Below, in pieces: positions 1 to 8,301 of a DNA stretch of 64,000 bases. The stretch lies in assembly GCF_000426285.1 (NCBI RefSeq), contig NZ_AUFB01000013.1, positions 62,001 to 126,000 on the forward strand, written 5' to 3'. The first letter of the stretch is position 1. Every line of letters begins with the position of its first letter. The position numbers were made by a program, and so were the translations under genes. Source of the DNA: Rhizobium leucaenae USDA 9039. GTDB taxonomy: Bacteria > Pseudomonadota > Alphaproteobacteria > Rhizobiales > Rhizobiaceae. A model generated the notes under the pieces. The model was not told the DNA's origin, did not search any database, and saw only the letters and a list, made by a program, of their open reading frames with translations.

Positions 1-587
1 AATGGGGTTTCGGCGGCCGGCTTGAAGATGATGGCGCAGCCGGATGCCAGCGCCGGGGCGATCTTGCGGCAGACCATGGCGGAAGGAAAGTTCCAGGGCG
101 CGATGGCCGCCACCACGCCGACGGGCTGTTTGATGACTATTAGGCGCTTGTCGGCCTGATGCCCCGGAATGGTGTCCCCGTAAACACGCTTGGCTTCTTC
201 CCCGAACCATTCAATGTAGGAAGCGCCGTAGGCGATCTCGCCGCGTGCCTCGGCCAGAGGCTTGCCCATCTCGGACGTCAGGATGATCGCGAGGTCCTCG
301 GTGTTGGCCGTGACGAGGTCGAAGAACTTCCGCATGACGCCGGCACGTTCCTTGCCCGATCGTGCGGCCCACTTTTTCTGGGCGAGTTTGGCGACGTCGA
401 TGGCTTCGCGGACGTCCTGGAGTCCTGCGCTCGGGAGACTCGCAATCACGTCCCCAGTCGAGGGATTGTGGACCTGGATCGTCTTGCCGCTCGCGCCCTC
501 TTTTCGCCAGTCGCCTCCTACCAGCATTTCCTCGCGTACCAGGGAGGGGTCTTTCAGGCGATCCAGTAGAGCGGTGGAGATAGCCAT
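1..587 (-). CDS. NAD(P)-dependent aldehyde dehydrogenase (succinate-semialdehyde dehydrogenase-like), 3' end outside window
   Basis: Only the first 195 codons are present; the gene runs off the left edge of the window. Translation begins MAISTALLDRLKDPSLV and contains the N-terminal aldehyde dehydrogenase segment with ITPWNFPSAM, the usual cofactor-site motif, followed by KIAPALASGCAIIFKPA. The catalytic Cys and Glu lie outside the window. The start is chosen because GAAAGGAA stands just upstream. It is the last visible gene of the operon that begins at 7234 and lies 23 bp after a sugar ABC permease gene. The family oxidises aldehydes to acids. The N-terminus resembles the GabD/SSADH branch, but the substrate is inferred only from that resemblance. 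Confidence 0.85.
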   Translation of the reverse strand, partial: MAISTALLDRLKDPSLVREEMLVGGDWRKEGASGKTIQVHNPSTGDVIASLPSAGLQDVREAIDVAKLAQKKWAARSGKERAGVMRKFFDLVTANTEDLAIILTSEMGKPLAEARGEIAYGASYIEWFGEEAKRVYGDTIPGHQADKRLIVIKQPVGVVAAIAPWNFPSAMVCRKIAPALASGCAIIFKPAAETP

Positions 588-610
588 TGATATTCCTTTC
601 GATGCAACGT

Positions 611-1630
611 TCAAATCTGATTACGGATGTGTGGTGAGCGGGCGTAGATCGCGACCATGGGGACGATCAGCAGCCCTACGACGGCCTGTTGTGCCGGGAA
701 ACTGAGCCCCAGGCCGACGAGAAGCGAGGTCAGGACAGTAAGCACGAGGACGCCGAGGACGGTCGCTCCATACCCGCCGGCACCACCTAGAAGAGATGTT
801 CCGCCGATAACGACCGCCGCCACGGTGGTGAACAGATAGGGATCACCGACCCCGACGAAACCGCCGCCGGAGAAACCGAGGAGCAGCATTCCGGTGAGTG
901 CCGACATCGCCCCGCTGACGCTGTGGATCACTGTCCAGATCTTGAATTCCGAGATTCCGAGGCGGGCGGCGGCCGTGCGGCTCCCGCCAACAGCATAGAG
1001 GCTCCGGCCAAACCAGGTGTTGTGCATTATCCAGCCCAGGGCGACGGCGATGAAAGCCCATATGACGATAACCGGTGGAAACGGCAGACCGAAGAACTTG
1101 CCGTTGAACGCCGAAAGGTTGCGAAGCCATCCGGGGACGGGCGCAAAGACGGTACCGCCGAACTGCGATCCGAGCGAGGTGTAGATCTGGACCGCCCCGA
1201 CGGCCGCGAAACCCAGGCCGAGCGACATGATCAGCGCCTGACCCTGCAGCCGGAAGCTGAGGGCGCCGTTGCAAGCCCCGACCAAAGTGCCAAGGACGAG
1301 CACGACGATCATGGCGACGGGCGCCGGAAGACCCGCCACCATGAGGCTTGGAAGCAGGATATTGGCGCCACCGATGATGTATGGGATGGAAAGATCCAGC
1401 GCTCCAACGAGCGCGCAGAGCGTCTGCCCGACAGACGCCAGCCCCAGGAAGGCGGCGAGCAGGAGGATCGATCGCGCGTTCTGCGGCGACACGAAGCCCG
1501 GCACGAGCAGCGCTCCAAGAATGAGCAGACATGCAAGGAGACAAAAGCCGATCGAAATACTCTTGTGCTTGCGCAAAGGGCTGGCGCCACGGGCCGCGCC
1601 GATTTCTGTGTTCAAGACAGTGGAGATCAT
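611..1630 (-). CDS. CUT2 sugar ABC transporter permease (system 1, second permease)
   Basis: This 339-aa, strongly hydrophobic protein is of the RbsC/AraH type and forms the membrane channel of a CUT2 sugar importer. The C-terminal part carries the family signature VVIGGTSLLGGAGGYGATVLG, followed by further hydrophobic segments. A short polar N-terminus (about 25 residues) precedes the first membrane helix. AAGGA lies directly before the ATG. It follows the other permease gene by 12 bp, so the transporter may work as a heterodimeric channel, unlike the single-permease CUT2 systems elsewhere in this window. The substrate cannot be read from the sequence. Confidence 0.92.
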   Translation of the reverse strand: MISTVLNTEIGAARGASPLRKHKSISIGFCLLACLLILGALLVPGFVSPQNARSILLLAAFLGLASVGQTLCALVGALDLSIPYIIGGANILLPSLMVAGLPAPVAMIVVLVLGTLVGACNGALSFRLQGQALIMSLGLGFAAVGAVQIYTSLGSQFGGTVFAPVPGWLRNLSAFNGKFFGLPFPPVIVIWAFIAVALGWIMHNTWFGRSLYAVGGSRTAAARLGISEFKIWTVIHSVSGAMSALTGMLLLGFSGGGFVGVGDPYLFTTVAAVVIGGTSLLGGAGGYGATVLGVLVLTVLTSLLVGLGLSFPAQQAVVGLLIVPMVAIYARSPHIRNQI

Positions 1631-1642
1631 TTCCTTACTCCC

Positions 1643-2617
1643 TCACGCGACAGTGCGGCGGCTGATGACGAAGACGTTCACGAGAAGTGATCCAACGAGG
1701 ATCAGGCCAAAGGCCATTTGCGTAACGAAGCCCGAAACCGTACCGAAGTTGAAAGTGGACAGAAGATACGAGATGAGGAACATGTTGATCGCGCCGAGCG
1801 TCGAGCCGAGCGCACCGCCGCGCCCCCCGGAGAGACTGGCGCCGCCAAGGACCAGCGCCGTGACCGCTTGCAGCGTGTAGGTGCTGCCCTGGGTCGGGTC
1901 GCCGGATGAGATCAGCGCGGTGTAGCTCAATGCGGCGAGCCCGGCAAAAACGCCGCCGACCATATGGGCGATGATGCGCACGACGTCGACCTGCACACCA
2001 CTGGTATAGGCCATCCGCTCGTCAGCGCCTGTCATCCGCAGGTTGCGGTAAAACATCGTGCCCCTCAGGACGCCCCAGATTGCGAAAGCGCCGAGCAGAA
2101 GCAACAGGACAGGCGAAAATACGCTCGTTCCCGCGCCCCAGCTTAGCATCCAGTCTGGAGCGACACCGCCGGGACGCGACATGACCATCAGGTTGACGCC
2201 CGACAGAACGAGGAAACCGGAGAGCGTGACGATGATGGGCGCGACGCGCACGTAGATGATCACGAGCGCTTGCACCAACTGGAACGCCGCTCCCAATCCC
2301 ACCGCCCAGGCAATGATGGCCACAGGGTGCGTGATGCCGTTGCCGACCAGCCACGTAATGAGCGTGACGTTGACGAAGCCCATCAGCGGTCCGACGGAAA
2401 GGTCCACGGCTCCGCGGCCCGCCATGACGATCGGTGTTATCGCGAGCGCGGTGAGGATCAGCGGCGTTGCAACCAGAATGGCTCCGGCCAGACCATTGTT
2501 CGTGAACAGACCTTGGCCACGGAAGGCGACGGCGCAAAGGAGGACAAGGAAAAGCCCGGCCGGAACGTACAGCGAGCGGTCCTGCGTGACTTGACGGAAA
2601 GCGGTTGCAGACATCAT
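1643..2617 (-). CDS. CUT2 sugar ABC transporter permease (system 1, first permease)
   Basis: A 324-aa RbsC-family integral membrane protein. It shows the conserved loop AVDLSVGPLMGF, the counterpart of the GIDLSVG motif of this family, and a C-terminal ALVLGGASLSGGRGG. The start codon overlaps the stop of the ATPase gene in an ATGATG context, indicating translational coupling; the second ATG at 2614 is also possible. Partners are the ATPase immediately upstream, the second permease downstream and the binding protein at 4258-5424. It should sit in the inner membrane as half of the translocation pore. Confidence 0.92.
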   Translation of the reverse strand: MMSATAFRQVTQDRSLYVPAGLFLVLLCAVAFRGQGLFTNNGLAGAILVATPLILTALAITPIVMAGRGAVDLSVGPLMGFVNVTLITWLVGNGITHPVAIIAWAVGLGAAFQLVQALVIIYVRVAPIIVTLSGFLVLSGVNLMVMSRPGGVAPDWMLSWGAGTSVFSPVLLLLLGAFAIWGVLRGTMFYRNLRMTGADERMAYTSGVQVDVVRIIAHMVGGVFAGLAALSYTALISSGDPTQGSTYTLQAVTALVLGGASLSGGRGGALGSTLGAINMFLISYLLSTFNFGTVSGFVTQMAFGLILVGSLLVNVFVISRRTVA

Positions 2618-4167
2618 GCGGTCCTTTCCAGATCGAAATCAACGGAAGCGTCCCGGGCTTTCCCGAACATAGCGGCGAGGATTGGTGCCTCGGCGATTTC
2701 CTCGCCGGTCAGGGATCGAAACAACGTTCCCCCGAAGAACACGTCGACGCGATCGGCAAACCCGATGAACTCCTCGATCTCAGTCGACAGGTAGATGACA
2801 CTGCCGCCTTTTTCAGCAAACAGGCGGAGTTCGCGGTAGAGGTCGCGCTTGGTGCCGAGATCGACGCCGCGGGCGGGGTCATTCAGGAGGATGACTTGGG
2901 GATCGTTTGCGAAGGCGCGCCCGATGAGCACCTTCTGTTGGTTGCCACCCGACAGTGAGGTGATCCTGTTCGACGGGCTGCCGATCTTGATGCGCAGACG
3001 ATCCACTTCGCGCTTGAACATCGGTTTCAGCGTGGGCTTGCGGATCACACCCAGGGGGCCGAGCTTCTTCCTGTAGACACCGATGGCGAGATTTTCGAAG
3101 ATGCTTTGTTGCGGGAAAATACCCTCGCGCTTGCGGTCCCCGGAGACGTAGGAAACACCGAGGTTTGCAGCATCGTCGAGCGATCGCAGCGGGACCATCT
3201 TGTCCGTATCCACCGAGCGGACCTTCACCTCGCCACCGAACGGCTGGATGATGCCCGCCAAGGCGCGGATAAAAGCGTCCTGCCCCTGCCCATCAAGCCC
3301 GGCCACGCCGACGATGCTCCCCTTGGGAAGGTCGAAATCGAACAGGCGCGCCGACCGGTGCGCGGCGAGACCAGTCGCAGTTAGTATTAGAGGGGCCGAG
3401 AGCGGCTTCTTTCGGGAGGCGTATTCTGTCGCATCGCTGGCGCGCCGATCTGCCGGCGTCATCATGGACAGCAGGTTTTCCTCGGTGATCTCGTCCTTTC
3501 CGAGCGTACCGACAGTTATCCCATCACGCAGGATCGTCGCACGGTCGGCGATACGCACGAGTTCGGCGATCCGGTGGGTGACGATGAGGATCGTCGCGCC
3601 CTCGGCACGAAGGCGGTCGATTTCCGCATGGAGCCGGAGGGTCGAGTCGAGGTCGAGCGCGGCCGAAGATTCGTCGAGAATCAGCACCTGCGGCTTGCGA
3701 AGGATAGCCCGGGCGATGACGATCCACTGTTTGATGCTGAGTGGGAGGCTGCCTGCCAGCTGATCGAGGTCTACGGATTTTCCGACGAGCCGCGCCACGA
3801 TTTCAGCCGCTTCTGTCCGCCGATCGCCGGTCGACTGCGAACGAAAGACACCGTCACGACCGACATAGAGGTTCTCGAACACGCTGGCCTCGTCGGCAAC
3901 CAGTACTTCCTGGAAGATGGTGGTCAGGCCGACCCGCTTGGCGTCGACGGGCGAGGCAACCTTTTCACCCAGGATCGTGACCTTGCCTGCGTCCGGGTGC
4001 AAAACGCCCGACATGATCTTGGCCATCGTGCTCTTGCCGCTGCCGTTCTCGCCGACGATGGCGTGCACCTCTCCGGCGCGGGCCTCGAAGTCGCACTTCT
4101 TGAGTGCCCTCGTCTCCCCGAACGCCTTGGCGACATCTATCATTCTGACTGTTATCTCGCTGTCCAT
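2614..4167 (-). CDS. CUT2 sugar ABC transporter ATP-binding protein (system 1)
   Basis: A 517-aa protein with two fused nucleotide-binding domains, typical of RbsA/XylG. The N-terminal domain has Walker A GENGSGKST and Walker B LILDESSA. Its signature loop is degenerate (LPLSIKQW). The C-terminal domain lacks a normal Walker A (GLDGQGQ) but has LSGGNQQKVLIGRAF and LLNDPARGVDLG. This asymmetry is normal for CUT2 ATPases. An in-frame ATG 48 bp upstream exists, but the start at 4167 is preferred because GGGAGG lies 7 nt before it. It is separated from the binding-protein gene by a GC-rich hairpin. Confidence 0.93.
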   Translation of the reverse strand: MDSEITVRMIDVAKAFGETRALKKCDFEARAGEVHAIVGENGSGKSTMAKIMSGVLHPDAGKVTILGEKVASPVDAKRVGLTTIFQEVLVADEASVFENLYVGRDGVFRSQSTGDRRTEAAEIVARLVGKSVDLDQLAGSLPLSIKQWIVIARAILRKPQVLILDESSAALDLDSTLRLHAEIDRLRAEGATILIVTHRIAELVRIADRATILRDGITVGTLGKDEITEENLLSMMTPADRRASDATEYASRKKPLSAPLILTATGLAAHRSARLFDFDLPKGSIVGVAGLDGQGQDAFIRALAGIIQPFGGEVKVRSVDTDKMVPLRSLDDAANLGVSYVSGDRKREGIFPQQSIFENLAIGVYRKKLGPLGVIRKPTLKPMFKREVDRLRIKIGSPSNRITSLSGGNQQKVLIGRAFANDPQVILLNDPARGVDLGTKRDLYRELRLFAEKGGSVIYLSTEIEEFIGFADRVDVFFGGTLFRSLTGEEIAEAPILAAMFGKARDASVDFDLERTA

Positions 4168-4223
4168 CGCAGACCTCCCACCCGCAACGTCCGCCAAGGC
4201 GGCTTTTACGATCATCCAAGGTC

Positions 4224-4250
4224 CCGCCCGGCGGTTAAGCCACCGGGCGG
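4224..4250 (-). terminator. Intercistronic hairpin after the binding-protein gene (system 1)
   Basis: CCGCCCGG (4224-4231) pairs with CCGGGCGG (4243-4250) around an 11-nt loop that can extend the stem by two more pairs after a mismatch. It has no T-tract, so it more likely protects the 3' end of the binding-protein message or attenuates transcription than fully terminates it. Confidence 0.6.
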
Positions 4251-4257
4251 ATCCGGC

Positions 4258-5424
4258 TTACTGGGCTACCGGCTTCCAGGGATCGGCAGGACGCTCGAAG
4301 TACTGGTCGGCAATCGCACTTGGGAACCATCCGTCCGCCTTCGGTTCGACGAAATCAGTCGAGTTCAAATCGCAATCCTCGGGGATCGCGGCGCGAACGT
4401 CATCGATTGTGAACGGCAGGACTGGGCGCAGGAAGGACTGCACCTTTGGCCCCTGCCCTTCGAGCGTGCGAAGCATGATCTCCCACATCTGCTGCATCTC
4501 GCGGCGCGGCGGCCAGATATGGAAGCCGGCATCGATCCATTCCGGATTCTGGCGCCAGTAACATGCCGCCGAAGCCTCGCCGCCCAGCGTAATCGGCACC
4601 ATGTCGCGGCCCGACTGGAGCATGGCGTTCAACACGCCGTTCTCCTGCGCGCCCTGTGTCAGAATACCGTCAATCTGGATGGGGTTCGTCGCCAAAAATT
4701 TCTGCACCTCGACCTGTGCTACCTGGTCGGTCCACTTGCCAGCCACTTCGCCGACAATCTTGATGTCGGGATACTTTGCCAGCGCGTCTTTGGCGGCCTT
4801 GTCGAAGCTGTCGGATGAGGCGAAGCCAGGGATGCCCGACACGAGAAGCACGTTGCCTTTCTTGCCGATCTTGTCTGCGAGCCAGATCGCCATCTCGCCG
4901 CCGCCCTGCGCGTGATTGGCAGCGCCGTTGATCGCGTAAGGCGACGTCACGTATCCCGAAAACGAGAAGACAGGAACGCCTGCCTTATAGGCGTACTCGA
5001 TCGTCTGATTGAGAGCGGTGACGTTCGAGCAGCAGATGATGATGGCATCAACACCATCATCAACCATCTGGCGCATCTGCTGAATCTGGACGGCGTCCTT
5101 GAGGTCGGACTGAGTGACCACGACTTCAGATACGAGCCCCGCTTTTTTGGAGCGCGGCAAGAGGTCATTCATGACGGCATCGAGGGCCGCTGCGCGCCAC
5201 GTATTGCCGGCATAGCTACTGGCGTAGCCGATCTTCCAGGGCGGTCCCTTCTTCGGTTTGAAGTCCTTGTAGGCACTCGCTCCGAGCGGAACCTGCGGGT
5301 CGACGACCTCGTAGATTTTCTTCTCGTTGGCGGGGAGCTGGTCGACGCCGTCAGCCCAGGCCGTGGTCGTCAGGGCGCTGACCGCGATCAGCGCCCCCAT
5401 GGTTCCGGTTAAACTCCGTCTCAT
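4258..5424 (-). CDS. CUT2 sugar ABC transporter periplasmic substrate-binding protein (system 1)
   Basis: 388 aa. A typical Sec signal peptide (MRRSLTG, then a hydrophobic stretch, ending near TTTAWA before DGVDQL) sends it to the periplasm. The fold is periplasmic binding protein type I of the RbsB class: SYAGNTWRAAALDAVMNDL opens the first lobe, and VDAIIICCSN and GVPVFSFSGY follow. GGGAGGAG precedes the ATG by 7 nt. It is the first transporter gene of system 1, following the alpha/beta hydrolase by 25 bp. The substrate is unknown. It is longer than RbsB because of about 50 extra residues after the signal peptide. Confidence 0.92.
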   Translation of the reverse strand: MRRSLTGTMGALIAVSALTTTAWADGVDQLPANEKKIYEVVDPQVPLGASAYKDFKPKKGPPWKIGYASSYAGNTWRAAALDAVMNDLLPRSKKAGLVSEVVVTQSDLKDAVQIQQMRQMVDDGVDAIIICCSNVTALNQTIEYAYKAGVPVFSFSGYVTSPYAINGAANHAQGGGEMAIWLADKIGKKGNVLLVSGIPGFASSDSFDKAAKDALAKYPDIKIVGEVAGKWTDQVAQVEVQKFLATNPIQIDGILTQGAQENGVLNAMLQSGRDMVPITLGGEASAACYWRQNPEWIDAGFHIWPPRREMQQMWEIMLRTLEGQGPKVQSFLRPVLPFTIDDVRAAIPEDCDLNSTDFVEPKADGWFPSAIADQYFERPADPWKPVAQ

Positions 5425-5449
5425 TGGATGCTCCTCCCAAGAGATTGTT

Positions 5450-6346
5450 TCAGGCGACTTTCGCCCTGGTTGCGGATGCCTGCCGGATTTCCTCGAGGAT
5501 CGGCAGCAGGTATTTTCTGAACTCGGTGTAGTCTTCGGTGACCGGGAAATGACCGAGCTTCTCCATCGTCCAGAACTTGCTGCCCTTGACGAGATCGGCG
5601 GCGATCTTGGTGTCGGCCGGGGAGGTATTCGGATCGTATTCGCCCGTCAGGAAGTACAGCATGCACTTCGACGTATCGATCTTGCTCGCCTCTTCGGGTG
5701 AGACATTGTGGTCGTAGTAGTAGTAATAGAGGTCACCTGCGAAGACGCCCGGACCGCCGCAGCTATATTCCCACTGGATTTCGCGGACATTGGCTTCTGG
5801 TGAGTAGGGCGAGATATTGAGCATCATGGCCGCGCCGATGGAGGTGCGGTTCACGTTTGGGTTGTCGAATTCTTTCCTAATGCCTGCCATGCCGACATCG
5901 ACATATTCGGCAGCCGAGCGCAGTGCCCCTTCGACGGAGATAGTAGCGCGGAAGTTGTCGGGGTAATTCGACGCCAGATCGATAGCAAGATGTCCGCCCA
6001 TCGAGCTACCCATATAAACGGGGCGGTCCAGACCAAGGGCCTTAGAGAGTTCCAGTTGGAAATCCATCATGAACTTCTTGGTCATGTTGTACTCTTTCTC
6101 CCACCAGCGAACGCCGTGTGGAGGAAGAGACTTCCCGTGATAGGGCAAGTCGAACGCGATAACGCGGAAGTTCTTGGTCACGTCTTCGTCGCAGAGCGTG
6201 TGGCGGTACTGGCGGCCGTCGGAGCCCGCCGTGTGACCGACAAGCAAGGGAATGCCCTCTCCGGCTTCCTCGTAATAGACGCGATATTCGATGCCTTCGA
6301 TCGTCAGGTAGACGTAACGGCCCGTGATTGGATCATGTCTGGTCAT
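5450..6346 (-). CDS. Alpha/beta hydrolase
   Basis: 298 aa with an alpha/beta hydrolase fold. The nucleophile elbow is GSSMGG, preceded by VIAFDLPYHGKS (the oxyanion and strand-4 region). The acid is probably in LTGEYDPNTS and the catalytic His in EKLGHFPVTED. The start overlaps the stop of the 127-aa gene upstream (ATGA), so the two are coupled. Its place between a carboxymuconolactone-decarboxylase-like protein and an ABC transporter suggests it hydrolyses an ester, lactone or C-C bond of the imported compound. The substrate is not known. A run of five Tyr (DLYYYYYDHN) is unusual. Confidence 0.85.
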   Translation of the reverse strand: MTRHDPITGRYVYLTIEGIEYRVYYEEAGEGIPLLVGHTAGSDGRQYRHTLCDEDVTKNFRVIAFDLPYHGKSLPPHGVRWWEKEYNMTKKFMMDFQLELSKALGLDRPVYMGSSMGGHLAIDLASNYPDNFRATISVEGALRSAAEYVDVGMAGIRKEFDNPNVNRTSIGAAMMLNISPYSPEANVREIQWEYSCGGPGVFAGDLYYYYYDHNVSPEEASKIDTSKCMLYFLTGEYDPNTSPADTKIAADLVKGSKFWTMEKLGHFPVTEDYTEFRKYLLPILEEIRQASATRAKVA

Positions 6347-6726
6347 GCTGCTACTCCTTCCGGGCGGGCTTCGCGCATCAGGCTCGTCATGCGATTGAGC
6401 GCAGGGAGATACGCGAAGGTTTCGTTATTGTTGCTAAGGAACAGACCGTGTTTGATGTTTGACGACTGCAGGCACTGATAAAACGGCCGCGGCTTCTTCT
6501 GGAGAAGCGCGTCCCACTGTTCACCCGTGCCCCGGATGACGATCTTGCACTTCTCGTCGTCGTAGGCGGCTTCTTCGACCTTCACCATCTTGCCGTCTTC
6601 GAAGTGGAGTGCGACGCTGCGGCTCGGAAAATCGCATTTGATAATGCCGTTGAGATAACGGGTTTCGCGCTTGAACTCGAAGTCCTCCAGCGCCAGTTTT
6701 TTGAACTTCTCGAGATCGATGGCCAA
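6343..6726 (-). CDS. 127-aa protein of unknown function (TTG start)
   Basis: I do not recognise this small soluble protein with confidence. It begins LEKFKKLALEDFEFKRETRYLNG after the start and has alternating beta-like segments (IIKCDFPSRSVALHFEDG, KMVKVEEA, CKIVIRGTGEQW). A helical region ending NRMTSLMREARPEG follows. The layout is loosely like an SCP2 sterol-carrier domain, but that is only an impression. The start is TTG, chosen because a strong GGGAGGAG lies 6 nt before it. The stop overlaps the start of the hydrolase gene. Tight coupling in the operon suggests it acts on the same compound or binds it. Confidence 0.7.
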   Translation of the reverse strand: MAIDLEKFKKLALEDFEFKRETRYLNGIIKCDFPSRSVALHFEDGKMVKVEEAAYDDEKCKIVIRGTGEQWDALLQKKPRPFYQCLQSSNIKHGLFLSNNNETFAYLPALNRMTSLMREARPEGVAA

Positions 6727-6805
6727 GTTCGGCTCCTCCCTGGTTAAAACGGCGCGGCCGATCCACGCCTTTCAAAATTTTCCGCCACGCCCAGCGGCGG
6801 CGGCT

Positions 6806-7234
6806 TCAGATGCCCATTTCGTTGAAGACCTCCTGGGCGTTTCGGAAGCTGTCGATGCCCGCCGGTACGCCGGCGTAGATCGCGACCTGCAGGAAAATCT
6901 CCTGGATTTCCTCCTTGGTGAGGCCGTTGTTGATCGCGCCGCGCACGTGGCCCTTGAGCTCATGCGGACGATTGAGGACAGAGATCATGCCAAGGTTCAG
7001 AATGGACCGCGCGCGCCTGTCGAGGCCTGGTCGATTCCAGATCTCGTTCCAGCAATACTCAGTGACGAGCTGCTGCATAGGCCAGGTGAAGTCGGTCGCC
7101 TTACCGAGTGCTGCGTCGACATAGGCATCGCCCATGACTTCACGACGCGTCGCCAGCCCTTGAGCGAACTGTTTCGAAGGGACAGGCCGCTCCTTGCCGT
7201 GTGTTTTCACTTTCGTTTCTTTCGTGGCGGTCAT
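6806..7234 (-). CDS. Carboxymuconolactone decarboxylase-family protein
   Basis: A 142-aa protein of the PcaC-like CMD fold. LVTEYCWNEIWNRPGLDRRARSI, then GHVRGAINNGLTKEEIQEIFLQVAIYAGVPAG, are typical of the family. There is no CxxC pair as in AhpD-type peroxidases, so a decarboxylase or lactonase-like role is more likely than an antioxidant one. TAGGAG precedes the ATG. It is the first gene of the operon 7234-1, and the operator at 7277-7295 lies 43 bp before its start. The real substrate is unknown; no protocatechuate genes are nearby. Confidence 0.88.
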   Translation of the reverse strand: MTATKETKVKTHGKERPVPSKQFAQGLATRREVMGDAYVDAALGKATDFTWPMQQLVTEYCWNEIWNRPGLDRRARSILNLGMISVLNRPHELKGHVRGAINNGLTKEEIQEIFLQVAIYAGVPAGIDSFRNAQEVFNEMGI

Positions 7235-7276
7235 TCGACAACGCTCCTAGCTTTACTGTCTACGACAAGATCAACT

Positions 7277-7295
7277 GATTATCAGACAATCTGTC
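7277..7295. promoter_or_regulatory. Putative GntR operator 1 (CAGA-N3-TCTG) before the CMD/ABC operon
   Basis: The 19-bp block GATTATCAGACAATCTGTC is identical to the one at 8273-8291. Its core at 7283-7293 is an inverted repeat, CAGA-CAA-TCTG. It lies in the 91-bp gap between the dehydrogenase stop and the CMD start. The adjacent FCD GntR gene (8302-8985) is the likely binder. Confidence 0.7.
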
Positions 7296-7325
7296 TGTTT
7301 CGCCCGAGTTCGCGAGTTTCCGAGG

Positions 7326-8213
7326 CTAATTGTGATCTTCGACGTATCGGATAATACGGGTGTGGTCCTCGGATGGGCCTAGCGCCTTCTGTGCAGCATC
7401 CCAGGCGTCTGCCGTGCTGGCGAGAGCATCGAGGCGAAGACCAAGCGTCTTGGCGAGATCGGCGGCGATGCGGATATCCTTGGCCATCAGGCCAATGGCA
7501 AATCCCGACCCGAACGTCTCAGAGAGGATGAACTGCTTCATCTTCACTTCGGTGGCGTTGTTCTTTCCAGACGACGAGTTGAGAATATCGACGATCGTCG
7601 CCGGCTCCAGGCCGAAGGCGCGTCCAAGAAGGACACCCTCGATCGCCGCCAGCACACCTGCACCGGATACGAAGTTGTTAATCGCTTTCATCGCGTGACC
7701 CGAGCCAACTGGCCCCGTCCGGAACACCTGTTGTCCCACTGCCTTCAGCAGCGGCTCGGCCTCCTCGATATCAGCATCCTCCCCACCGGCCATGATTGTC
7801 AAGGTGCCAGAAACGGCGCGCTTGACGCCTCCGGAGACCGGGGCGTCAACCAGCCGAAGGCCACGAGAAGCAAGTTCGAGACCGAGTTCCCTTGTGTCGT
7901 TTGGAGCAGACGAACTCATGTCTATGACGACGGCATTCTGCTTCAGGCCGCCACAGGCGTTTTCGCCCAGCAGCGCCTCGCGCACGATCTTGCCGTTCGG
8001 AAGCATGGTGATCACGAAACTGGCCCCGACCATGGCGTCAGAAATCGTTTCGGCGGCTCGCCCGCCCGCATCAGCGAGCTTTATCCTGGCATCTTTCGAG
8101 AGGTCGAAACCGACGACATCGAAGCCCGCCGAAATGAGATGTTGAGCCATAGGTTGGCCCATCGCGCCCAGCCCTATAAAGGCCACGCGCGTTGCGTTGA
8201 GTGTCGATGACAT
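7326..8213 (-). CDS. NAD(P)-dependent beta-hydroxyacid dehydrogenase (HIBADH/GarR/LtnD family)
   Basis: 295 aa. The Rossmann motif GLGAMGQPMAQHL at about residues 15-27, the substrate loop DAPVSGGVKRA and the catalytic lysine region GSGHAMKAINNFV with K followed by NN mark the beta-hydroxyacid dehydrogenase family. These enzymes oxidise the 2- or 3-hydroxyl of small hydroxyacids such as L-threonate, tartronate semialdehyde or 3-hydroxyisobutyrate. GGAGGA precedes the ATG. It has its own upstream operator (8273-8291), so it is probably transcribed separately from the operon downstream but controlled by the same regulator. Confidence 0.9.
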   Translation of the reverse strand: MSSTLNATRVAFIGLGAMGQPMAQHLISAGFDVVGFDLSKDARIKLADAGGRAAETISDAMVGASFVITMLPNGKIVREALLGENACGGLKQNAVVIDMSSSAPNDTRELGLELASRGLRLVDAPVSGGVKRAVSGTLTIMAGGEDADIEEAEPLLKAVGQQVFRTGPVGSGHAMKAINNFVSGAGVLAAIEGVLLGRAFGLEPATIVDILNSSSGKNNATEVKMKQFILSETFGSGFAIGLMAKDIRIAADLAKTLGLRLDALASTADAWDAAQKALGPSEDHTRIIRYVEDHN

Positions 8214-8272
8214 TTTTTCCTCCGGACGCGTGCGAGCAATGAAACCCGCCTTCCTTCAGAGAGGATTAAAAA

Positions 8273-8291
8273 GATTATCAGACAATCTGTC
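8273..8291. promoter_or_regulatory. Putative GntR operator 2 before the dehydrogenase gene
   Basis: An exact copy of the 19-bp block at 7277-7295, with the inverted repeat CAGA-CAA-TCTG at 8279-8289. It lies 60 bp upstream of the dehydrogenase start and just beyond the stop of the GntR gene. Confidence 0.7.
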
Positions 8292-8301
8292 AATCGAAAT
8301 T

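Noticed and set aside
923..1690. 255-codon plus-strand open frame
   Set aside because: It is antisense to two permease genes, is very rich in Arg, Asp and Glu, and matches no family; a codon-bias shadow.
3574..4818. 414-codon plus-strand open frame
   Set aside because: It lies opposite the ATPase and binding-protein genes, both of which have clear motifs and ribosome-binding sites.
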